Shown here: one piece after another, positions 20,675-28,621 of the stretch
Position numbering within the stretch: the first letter of the stretch is position 1
How the letters are laid out: every line of letters starts with the position of its first letter
Assembly: GCA_016713825.1 (NCBI GenBank)
Contig: JADJOJ010000004.1
Location: 1 to 64,000 of the forward strand
Direction of reading: 5' to 3'
Length of the DNA stretch: 64,000 nt
Source: Candidatus Leptofilum gracile
Lineage (GTDB): Bacteria > Chloroflexota > Anaerolineae > Promineifilales > Promineifilaceae
Program-made: the position numbers and the translations under genes
Notes under the pieces: model-generated
What the model saw: the letters and a program-made list of their open reading frames with translations, nothing else
What the model was told of the DNA's origin: nothing
The model's database searches: none

Positions 20675-21060
20675 AGCTGCGTTAACCTCGCTTGTTTGAC
20701 TCTTGGCGTCACCTGGCGTGACGCTGGACCAATACAGACAATGGCTCCCTGGTATATCCCCAGAAAATTGGACTAGTGACATAATATCATTACCCACTTA
20801 AGATTGTTATTAAGGCCCTGTGAAATCCTGGCTGGCTGGGATGGTACTTTTGGCCTATTTTTGTAGATTGGGGCATGATTCGGGGTTTAATTGTGTAAAT
20901 CGACATAATCAATTTAGCATTGAGGTGCCCGGTACAAGATTGCTCTTGCGAATCCAATCACACTGATATACGCTTAACCTCACTCTACATTGCCTGGTTA
21001 AGTGATTTTCTGAAGTTTTGGGCATTGCTAGAGACATAAGCAGGACGTTTTTGAAAACCC
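20675..21060. other. Intergenic region upstream of the TPR gene
   Basis: 386 bp with no supported gene other than the possible N-terminal extension of the YozE-like ORF on the minus strand. I see no repeat or clear promoter in it. Confidence 0.4.
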
Positions 21061-22169
21061 ATGGCGAAAGATAAAGCAAAATACGATAAAGCAATAAAAG
21101 TAGGGCTGGCTTATAACAAGGCCGGACGGTGGAAGGATGCTTTTACGGCATTTCAGGTGGCGATTGGGGAGTTCCCTAGTGATGCTGCGGCGTATGCTGG
21201 TTTGGGCGAGGCCTGTTTGGGTCTAAAGCAGCTGGATCGGGCGTTGGACTGTTTTAAACTGGCGGCGCGTTATTCCAAAGGGGATATGCGGTATTTGCGC
21301 AGCGTGGCGGATATTCAGGAGCGGCAAGGGCAGCTGGCTGAAGCGGCACGTACTTACCTGGCGATTGGCGAAACGTTGTTGAAGCAGCGGCAGTTGGAAG
21401 AGGCGATTGGCAACTGGGAACGGTCGATCCGTTTGGATTCTAGCTTGTTGGGATCGCACAAGCGGTTGGCGATGGTGTTCCAGCGGCTGAACCGGACCCG
21501 CGATGCCGTGCGAGAGTATTTGGCGATTGCCCGTATTTTGCAGATGCGGGGTGAGCCCAAGACAGCGATGAAAATGTGCCAGGCGGCCTTGCGTTTGGAC
21601 CCGGGGAATGAGGATGTGTTAACGGCCGTTGAGCTTATTCGTCATGGTGAGGCGGCTTTTGCCGAACCAGAGGTGGAAGAGGTCATAAAACCGGAACGCA
21701 CGACGGGGCTCTCGGCTGAGGAGCAGGCGGAGGCCGACAGCCTGACGGAAACCGTGCGCCAGATGGCAGCTATTTTTGAAGCCGAGCGCAACCAGCACGT
21801 GGTGGCTGAGCAAGAAGCGGTTTCTGACCCGTTGGAGAAGGCCCGGCGTTTAGCCCAGGAAGAGTTGGCCGCCGAACTGTTCCGCGATGAGGATGACGCG
21901 GAAGAGGGCGCTAACGGGCTGAGTAAGCTGGAGCGTGAGCGCTGCTGGGGCAGGCGATGGATTTTGAGACGCGTGGACAGCTTGATGATGCGATTAGCTG
22001 TTATCAGCGGGCAATCAAGGGCGGGTTAAAGTTGCCTGCGGCTTATTTTATGTTGGGGCTGCTGTATGTGGCTAACCATCAGGAGAGTGAGGCGCGCAAA
22101 GTTTTGGCGCTGGCGGCGCAGAGCCCGGCTTATTTGCAGGCGAGCAAATTGGCGCTTTCGGGAAAGTAA
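21061..22169 (+). CDS. TPR-repeat protein, one frameshift
   Basis: About 369 residues. After a Lys-rich start (MAKDKAKYDKAIK) there are at least five tetratricopeptide repeats between residues 12 and 190 (for example AAYAGLGEACLGLKQLDRAL). An acidic, low-complexity middle (residues 205-295) follows, and a further TPR at the C-terminus (DFETRGQLDDAISCYQRAI). The frame breaks near 21937, where GAG GCG CTG CTG GGG is expected but one G is missing. TPR arrays mediate protein-protein contacts; no enzymatic motif or signal peptide is present. Cytoplasmic scaffold role inferred only from fold. Confidence 0.7.
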
Positions 22170-22218
22170 CGGCCGTTTCCTCCTTTCATACTAAATTTTT
22201 TAAATCGAGACAAAGTAG

Positions 22219-22532
22219 ATGCCTAAACCAAGAAAGTTCCGCATCAGTGATGAAGCGGTTTTGAAACGATTATTCAAATGTGTGCCGCCAGTTGGCCCGA
22301 TGAGACCGTGCGACCAGAAGATATTGCCATTACTCTGCACGAGGTGGAGTGGCAGGCGCTAACCAAACGGATCCGGCTGGCCGTAAAGCAGCTGGCGGAG
22401 GCTGGCCACGTGCAAATTTTGCGCAAGGGCAAGCCGGTGCCGCCCGATGATTTTAAGGGCGTGTACCGGGTGCGCTTGGCCGATTCGTTTTGGCATGACC
22501 CTGCGGTAGAAGCAGTTAGGCCAGCTGAATAA
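22219..22532 (+). CDS. DUF3253-family small protein, one frameshift
   Basis: About 104 residues: MPKPRKFRISDEAVLKRLF, then, after a one-base shift near 22274 (TTATTCAAATG, one T missing), MCAASWPDETVRPEDIAITL and HVQILRKGKPVPPDDFKGVYR. This follows the DUF3253 pattern: an N-terminal helix, a CPSEVAR-like region, and a C-terminal GKPVxPxxxxGxxRxR strand pair. The fold resembles a small winged helix. It converges with the DUF89 gene, and the two 3' ends overlap by 17 bp. Function unknown. Confidence 0.6.
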
Positions 22533-23704
22533 CTCCCCAACGGCCGTTCACCAACCAATCTTTCTCCATGTGCGCCATTTTTGCTGCCTGAGCGTCGCTT
22601 AACCCTGCCAGCACCTCCGATTTGCAGGTGCGCAGGAACAGCGTGGGCGTGGGCAGGTAGCTAACGATCTCTGTAAATGGCGTGGTGTGTGGCCACGGGG
22701 CATCGCCCAGGGCACGCCGGTAGTTGGCGTCGCCTTTGCTGATGACGAGATCGGCCGCGGCCAGCTTGTGGCGTAGATCGCCTGGCAGCTGCCAGAGCGG
22801 GTGGGGCGAGGTCCAGAACGGATGGGTGGTAAGGCGCAGACGGCCGTTTACCAAATAACCAATCAACCGCTCACCCGTTTGTTGTAGGGTTGGGTTTTCG
22901 TGGCGGTGTAAGTAGGCCACCGTGCTTTCTACATCGTACGGCGTTGCGTCGGAGACGAAGGTGGGGAACAGCTTCAGGTGAAAGATGACAGCGGCTGCCT
23001 GTTCTGTCGCCAGTAGATAATCTGCCAGACATAAATCCCCAATCAGCTCAAACCCGGCATTGTCGATAATGAAATCTACCTGGCGCAATGGCTTTTGCAG
23101 CAAGGGGGTAACGGCCGTTTCCTCATCTACCAGCAAATGGTCCGTTTGGTCGGCAGAGTTGGCGTGGTTGGGCATGGCGTCGTCCCCGGCGGCCCACATG
23201 CTCATATCTGCCTGGTTGCCCCACAGGTCGGCCAGCAGCAGGTGGCGGAAGCTGCCCGGCTGCCAGCCGTGGGGGATGAACTGGTTCAGCTGGGTTACCA
23301 GCGCCTGGGTTTGGTTGGTGGCGGTGCGCAAGCTTTCTCGCTTTTGGTGGGCAAAAGGATCGATGCCGCTGCGAAAATGATCCACTGCGGCCACAATGCG
23401 TCGGTAAAAGTAGGTTTCTACAAAAAACCAGGGAATTTCTAGCCAGTTTTGCCCCCGGTACGGTTCGATATGGCGCTGCCAGTCGTCCAGGTCTGGGGCG
23501 AGATGATTGGGCAGTTGGGTGATGGGGCCGTGGGGGATGCTGTTGTGTAGGGCGGCGAGTTGGGCAACGGCCGTTTCCGGCAGTTCATTTTCGGCCAGGG
23601 TGCGCTGCAAAATTTTCGGCGAGCCGCCGCACGATAGAATCTTTGGTGTAATCGGTGTCGATGCCGCGCAGCGGGGTAGGGACAGGGAGCCTGGGTGTGT
23701 TCAT
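22516..23704 (-). CDS. DUF89 (ARMT1-like) protein, probable metal-dependent damage-control phosphatase
   Basis: About 396 residues. The body has FIIDNAGFELIGDLCLADYL (the Asp-Asn metal-binding motif of DUF89/ARMT1 proteins) and LVISKGDANYRRALGD, the second conserved metal and phosphate motif with KGDxNYR. Such enzymes hydrolyse reactive or damaged sugar- and nucleotide-phosphates using Mn or similar metals. The N-terminus (MNTPRLPVPTPLRGIDTDYT from ATG 23704) joins the body after a one-base frame change near 23623. It ends a minus-strand run with the VOC gene (18 bp gap). Confidence 0.75.
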
Positions 23705-23722
23705 GGTGGGGTACTTGTGGGG

Positions 23723-24094
23723 TTAAAATGAGTCGCCTTCTTGCATAAACTCTAGCCGGTTGCCGAATGGGTCATCGACATAAAATCGGCGCAGGGCTAC
23801 GCCAGATTCATCGGCCACGAGGGGGATGCCGGCGGCTTGCAAATGGGTGCGAGCTGCTGCCAGGTCGGCGACGCGCAGGCCGGGGTGGGCTTTGCGGGCG
23901 GGTACAAAATCGACCTGAACGCCCAGGTGCAGCTCCAGGCCATCACCGGCAAACCAGCAGCCCCCTTTGGCTTTGAGGGGTTCTGGTTTTTCCAGTTCGC
24001 GCAGGCGGAGGAGACGGCCGTAAAAATCCCGAGCCTGTGCCTCGCCCCCCGGCGGCATAGCCAACTGTACATGATCCAGACGCGTGATCTTCAT
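23723..24094 (-). CDS. VOC-family (glyoxalase/bleomycin-resistance fold) protein
   Basis: A 123-residue protein with two beta-alpha-beta-beta-beta units. It starts MKITRLDHVQLAMPPGGE, then ELHLGVQVDFVPARKAHPG, and ends VDDPFGNRLEFMQ. The His near the N-terminus, the His of ELHLG or AHPG, and the final Glu of RLEF are the usual metal ligands. The family includes glyoxalases, dioxygenases and antibiotic-binding proteins; this short form cannot be assigned a substrate. It lies between the response regulator (57 bp upstream) and the DUF89 gene. Confidence 0.8.
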   Translation of the reverse strand: MKITRLDHVQLAMPPGGEAQARDFYGRLLRLRELEKPEPLKAKGGCWFAGDGLELHLGVQVDFVPARKAHPGLRVADLAAARTHLQAAGIPLVADESGVALRRFYVDDPFGNRLEFMQEGDSF

Positions 24095-24150
24095 GCCAAA
24101 TCCTCCATCTTGAAATGTGTAAAACTACGAGAAAAAGTGTGGAAGAATGG

Positions 24151-24870
24151 CTATGCTTCTGGTTGGGCCAGGAAGCTGTAGCCGGTACCCCAATCTGAAA
24201 TGATGTAATGGGGTCTTTGGGAGAAACTTCAATTTTGCGGCGCAGGCGGTAGATATGGGTGTGCAAACGGTCTTCGAAGGCATCGTCCATGGGCCAGACG
24301 CGGCGCAGTAAAAGCCGTTGGTGACGGTGCGACCGGCGTTGCGCATGAGGATGTACAGCAGTTTGGCTTCGGTGGGGGTCAGCTGCACGGGCCGTTCGCG
24401 CACAAACGCTTTGCGATTGGGAAAATCGACCTGCAAGTTGTCATCTACTTTGATGACGGGTTCCAGGGTGTAGGCAAAATCCCCATGCGGCGCAGCACGC
24501 GCCGCACCCGCGCCATGAGTTCTGCCGCGCGGAACGGCTTGACGATGTAATCTTCCGCGTACCGGTCCAGGCCAAAGACCACCGTTTCTTCATCGTCGAT
24601 GGCGGTGAGCATGATGATAGGCAGGTCAGAAAATTCGTGGATTGCTTCGCAAAGTTCAAAGCCGTCCATGCCGGGCATATTCAGGTCGATGATGGCCAGG
24701 TGGGGCAAGCCGGTGCGGGAGATGACGGAGAGGGCTTCTTCGCCGGAAACGGCCGTATGCACCACATACGCCTCTCGCTGCAAGGCAGTTTGCACGGCCC
24801 GTAAAATGGAGATGTTGTCATCGACGACTAAAATTTTGAAGGCGGTATCTTCTGCGTTCCCTATCAACAT
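24151..24870 (-). CDS. OmpR/PhoB-type response regulator (frameshifted)
   Basis: About 240 residues. The receiver domain has FKILVVDDN (acidic pocket), the phospho-acceptor Asp in IIDLNMPGMDG and the conserved Lys in YIVKPF. A winged-helix output domain follows, with LTPTEAKLLYILMRNAG, HTHIYRLRRKIE and the final wing around SDWGTGYSF. The C-terminal half is broken by three single-base losses near 24480, 24300 and 24215, each in a short homopolymer. No histidine kinase lies next to it, so the partner is elsewhere. Start ATG 24870 gives MLIGNAEDTAFKILVVDD. Confidence 0.85.
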
Positions 24871-24966
24871 AGCCAGAATACTAATACAGCAGGGGTGAGA
24901 AGGCAACTACTTTGCCTGTCGATCTGCGGTTCTGGCTGTGAATTTTGGATAAATAATAGGAATCGA

Positions 24967-25742
24967 TCAGGGCATGGCGTTAAAAACGGCCGCAAAATCT
25001 TCAAAGGGCTGGGCACCGACAAAAATTTGGCCGTTGATGTCGAAGATGGGTTGGCTGAAAATGCTGCGCTGGCGGCGAATATTGTCCAGTTCCAGCACGG
25101 TGGCAATGCCGTCTGGGCCGTCGTAGCATGCTTCAAAGGTGGCCTGATCGGCACCGAGGGCAACGGCCGTATTCACATAGTAATCCCGATCTGCCCCCAC
25201 AGTGCATTTTGGTTGGCAAACAGGTAGGCATGTGCCGCCCAAAACAGATTCGGGTCTTGCTGGCCCATACATTCGGCCGTGAGCGTCGAGTAGACGCTGG
25301 GGTCGCCGTGGTTCAGCACGGGCCAAAAACGAGCTTAACACGCCCGGTATTGACGTAGTTGGCGATAATCTCTGGCTCGGTGCCTAGCACGGTAGGCACG
25401 GCAGCTGCCTCAGAGGAAGTCGGAGTAGTCGATGTGGGTGATGGGGGCATTGGGATCGCCCAGAAAGAAAGCGCCTTCTGCGGTACGGCCGCTTATCACG
25501 CCAACTTCTTCAACTGTCTGCGTTTCGGTTGTTGTTGGGTCGCTAACGGGCTGAGTTGGTTCTGGTACGGCCGTTGCTGCAGCAACTTCCGTCACGGTTT
25601 CTGTGATGACGGGTGGGGGCACGGTGGCGGTGGGGGGAACGGCCGTTGTCGGGGATGGTTGGGGGGAAACGGCCGTTTCTGTGGTTGGGGCACAGGCCGT
25701 TAGCAGTAAAAATAGCAGGCTAAACCAAAAAAATCGTCTCAT
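24967..25742 (-). CDS. DsbA-like thioredoxin-fold lipoprotein; in-frame TGA at the redox Cys (possible selenoprotein)
   Basis: A lipoprotein signal (MRRFFWFSLLFLLLTAC, lipobox LTAC) is followed by a Thr/Pro/Val-rich linker and a DsbA-like domain: GAFFLGDPNAPITHIDYSDFL, then TGA at 25412-25410, then GSCRAY. Family members have CxxC here, so TGA sits where the first redox Cys belongs, giving U-G-S-C if read as selenocysteine. The rest (VLGTEPEIIANYV, the cis-Pro region QPIFDINGQIFVGAQ) is recovered by correcting single-base changes near 25391, 25330 and 25200. A 7-bp hairpin begins 10 bases after the TGA. It would act outside the membrane as a thiol oxidoreductase. The alternative is a sequencing error TGC to TGA. 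Confidence 0.7.
25380..25399 (-). promoter_or_regulatory. SECIS-like hairpin just after the in-frame TGA
   Basis: GTGCCTA and TAGGCAC form a perfect 7-bp stem with a 6-base apical loop, starting 10 bases downstream of the TGA on the coding strand. Bacterial SECIS elements lie at a similar distance. If the one extra base implied by the reading frame is removed from the loop, it becomes CGTGC, with G in the second position as bacterial SECIS loops prefer. Suggestive, not proven. Confidence 0.4.
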
Positions 25743-25805
25743 GCCCTTAAGTATACCGGGCCTGACGACCCCAGTTCTTACATCTTTCTTAACGCCTGAA
25801 TGGGG

Positions 25806-26466
25806 CTAATCAGAAAAGAGTTCGGTGAGTGAAGGCAGCACCAGCGGCCAGGTGCCCGCGTTTTTAAGTCGCTTGATTTCTGCCCGAATAAAATGAGCAC
25901 CTTCGCTGTAGGCCTCTTCCCCGGCGGGGAATTTTGTGTCGTATAGCGCTTGCAGGCAGCTTGTGTACAAAACGAATGGCTCAATTTGGGTTAAATGGGC
26001 CTCAAACGTGTCGTGCTGGTGGGGCTGCCAATGTGCGTTTTGCTGGGCCAGCAAAATTTCCACTTCGGCCGTCAGCCACATCGGCAAGTTATGGGTGGTT
26101 GCTAAATCAAAGATCGGGGCTGGCGAGGTATGGGCACAAACGGTGTGATCGCCCTGGGAGAGAATTTGCAGCGCGCCGCCAAAGGTGAACGCCTCTACTT
26201 TTTTGTTGATCCGGTCAGTAATAAAAATGCGTCCGGCACATACCCGGAAACTGGTTTCCGCCCGTCCAGGGGTGGTGAATGGTTAGATGTTCCAGATGAT
26301 CTTGCGCCGAGATTATCTGAAACTGAACTTTGCTGGGATCAAAATGGCGCTCGGTGGGTTTTGTGGTCAGGATGATATCGAGTCGGGGATGGCCTGGATA
26401 GTGGGGAACTTCAGAAGGATAAAAAATATATCCGAGGTCGGGTTCATGCGTTAAATCTAGCATCAT
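25806..26466 (-). CDS. Conserved-looking hypothetical protein (frameshifted)
   Basis: About 220 residues. It starts MMLDLTHEPDLGYIFYPSE 10 bp after the UbiE stop, and ends with EIKRLKNAGTWPLVLPSLTE. A one-base change is needed between 26240 and 26260 to join the N-terminal half to the rest (TDRINKKVEAFTFGGALQIL). There is no signal peptide, membrane segment or motif I recognise. Its close spacing to ubiE and codon usage like its neighbours argue that it is real. Function unknown. Confidence 0.5.
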
Positions 26467-26476
26467 TGGCTCCCAA

Positions 26477-27184
26477 TTAATTCGGTTTTTGCCCGGTGTG
26501 GATGGCGACGGTGCCGAACATGAACAGCTTGTAGGTGACGTTTTGGAAGCCGGTCTGGCGCATGATGTCGGCCACAGTTTCCGGGTCTTTGAACTGCTGG
26601 GTGCTGTCTGGCAGGTAGCGGTACGCTTCAGATTCGCCGGTGATGAGCTTGCCCAGCAGGGGGATGACGTGGTTGAGGTGGATGAGGATGAACGGCCGTA
26701 ACAAATTCTGCTTCGGTGTGCTGGATTCCAGCACCACAACCCGCCCGCCGGGCTTTGTGACCCGCATCTGCTCGGCAAATGCGCCGGGCACGTCGATGAC
26801 GTTGCGCATCAAGAAGCCGGAGGTGACGGCATCGAAATAATCATCGGGGAAGGGGAGCGCTAGCGTGTCTGACCCCACCCATTGGATTGGCTGCCGTTCG
26901 GGGATTTGCTTGCCCGCCTGCATCATTTCCACCGTGAAGTCACCGCCGACGGCTTGCAGGCCGGGCGTTTGGCGCAATCCCTCCAGAGCGATGTCCCCGG
27001 TGCCGGTAGCGATGTCGAGGAGACGGCCGTTCTTTGGCAAATTGGCCTGCTGGATGACATAGCGACGCCATTTAATATCCTGTCCGCCGGTCATCAGGCG
27101 GTTCATCAAATCATAACGGCCCGCAATGCGGGCAAACATGCTTTGCACATACTGTGCGCGTTCTTGTCCTTGTAGATGGGCCAT
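26477..27184 (-). CDS. UbiE/MenG-type SAM-dependent quinone C-methyltransferase
   Basis: A 235-residue class-I methyltransferase. It has FARIAGRYDLMNRLMTGGQD at the N-terminus, the SAM motif LLDIATGTGDIAL, and the family-specific stretches DAVTSGFLMRNVIDV and AYRYLPDST. UbiE/MenG methylates demethylmenaquinone or a ubiquinone precursor, the last step of menaquinone synthesis in anaerobes. ATG 27184 (MAHLQGQERAQYV) is preferred over a TTG two codons upstream. It is followed at 10 bp by the hypothetical gene. No other men genes are in the window. Confidence 0.88.
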   Translation of the reverse strand: MAHLQGQERAQYVQSMFARIAGRYDLMNRLMTGGQDIKWRRYVIQQANLPKNGRLLDIATGTGDIALEGLRQTPGLQAVGGDFTVEMMQAGKQIPERQPIQWVGSDTLALPFPDDYFDAVTSGFLMRNVIDVPGAFAEQMRVTKPGGRVVVLESSTPKQNLLRPFILIHLNHVIPLLGKLITGESEAYRYLPDSTQQFKDPETVADIMRQTGFQNVTYKLFMFGTVAIHTGQKPN

Positions 27185-27559
27185 AGTCAAAACCTTGTTC
27201 TAGGCAGGAGAGGGAATGTAATTGGGTAATTGAGTAATTGGTAATTAATTCCACTCTTGCCACTTGTGTTTTGACCTTGATCATAGGCTGTTTAGCTGAT
27301 TTGTCCACGTGAATTTAGAGGGATCATCGAAGCGGGGTAGCGAGGCTAGGGGAATTTAGGCGGCGGCGGCTCGTTTGTCATCTGCATGAGGGATTTTTGA
27401 TAAGCGCAGAACAAGGCGAAAAGCTTCTCTGCTGGGGCGCTGTCTTCGGCGAGCGCGAAACCTTGTCCCGGCTGTGCTGGCGTCCCGCCGCACCGCCTAT
27501 TTTGCAATCTTGAACGCCTGAATGTTAGCATAGGGTAGGTGGGAAACGGCCGTTCCCAC
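27185..27559. other. Intergenic region with iterated GGTAATTG words
   Basis: Positions 27211-27251 carry a run of GTAATTGGGTAATTG-type words, one arm of the same kind of element seen at 42213-42290. The rest (27300-27540) is GC-rich and has no supported gene. The AKR gene stops at 27560 on the minus strand. Confidence 0.5.
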
Positions 27560-28371
27560 CTACCCCAAATCCATCAACCGTGCCATCTCATCAGACGTAA
27601 GCGTAATGCTGGCGGCATCCCAATTTTGCTGCAAGTGAACCGGGTTGTGCGACATGGGGATGGTGATCACCCACGGCTGCTGCACCAGCCAGGCCAGGGC
27701 AATTTGGTAGGGGGTGGCGTTATGCGCGGCGGCAATCTCTTCCAGCACATTTTGTACGCGCAGTTGGCCTTCTTCCATGGGGGAGTACGCGGTTACCACG
27801 ATGTTGTTGGCCTGGCAGTACGGAATGACGCCATTTTGCACCTCGCTGCGGGTGGTGAGGCTGTACGGCACCTGGTTGGTCACAATCGGCGTTTCGCTCA
27901 GTTCTTGCGCCTCTTTTAGCTCGTCCAGCTCAAAGTTGCTGACCCCAGGTAGCGGATTTTGCCTGCCCGCACCGCTTCGTTGAGGGCGCGAAACGTTTCT
28001 GGCAGGGGGGTGCTGTCGCGCCAATGGATGAGGTAAAGGTCGATCTGGTCAACGCCCAGGCGCAGGAGCGAGCCATCGAGCGAACTGAGGGTGCGTTTGT
28101 AGCTGAGGTTGGGCGGCATCACTTTGCTGGTAAGGAACAGTTTGCTGCGGTCATAGCTGCGGATGGCCTGGCCCACCAGCTCCTCGGTGTGGCCGCTGGC
28201 ATACATTTCGGCGGTGTCGATGTGGGTGTAGCCAATTTCCAGCGCGGCGTGGATCGCTTTGAGGGCGCGCGCGTCCTGGCTGCGATTGGGGCGGCTGCGG
28301 CCTCCCATGGCCCAGGTGCCCAGCCCCATTACGGGCAGCGGGGTGCCATCAAAAAGTGTGACTGTACGCAT
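27560..28371 (-). CDS. Aldo/keto reductase, one frameshift
   Basis: About 270 residues, an AKR TIM barrel that reduces aldehydes or ketones with NADPH. Visible are MGLGTWAMGG, the catalytic Asp and Tyr in HIDTAEMYASGHTEELVG, the Lys in LTSKVMPPN, the His in LYLIHWRD, and SNFELDELKEAQ. The break near 27945 (TACCTGGGGTCAGC, one G missing) separates GKIRYLG from VSNF. It stands alone with repeat-rich intergenic DNA on both sides. Substrate unknown. Confidence 0.87.
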
Positions 28372-28621
28372 AATGTGTCTCCTCTGGAAATAGGCCGCGG
28401 ATTACGCGGATTTACGCGGATTAAATCTGGGTGCAATCTGCGCAAATCTGCGAAATCTGCGGATTTTCATTCATGGTGTTTAGTCTGCGCTGATGTTGTC
28501 TTCCTTGAAAACAAAAAAACGGAACACAGAGTTGCACGGAGAAGCACAGAGTTACACAGAGAGATTAGGAGAAAACTGGTAACTTGGCGGTCTATTTTAA
28601 GTTGCGGCGGTGCAGAGAAAG
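28372..28621. repeat. Intergenic repeat words (AAATCTGCG / CACAGAGTT families)
   Basis: Holds a foldback-like run of GCGGATTTACGCGGATT, CAAATCTGCGAAATCTGCGG, and later ACACAGAGTTGCACGGAGAAGCACAGAG. The same words occur at 31540-31610, 52620-52800, 53590-53770 and 57500-57550. No gene is seen. Confidence 0.65.

Noticed and set aside
27346..27531. 61-codon minus-strand frame
   Set aside because: Arg/Pro-rich, no ribosome site, in repeat-containing DNA.
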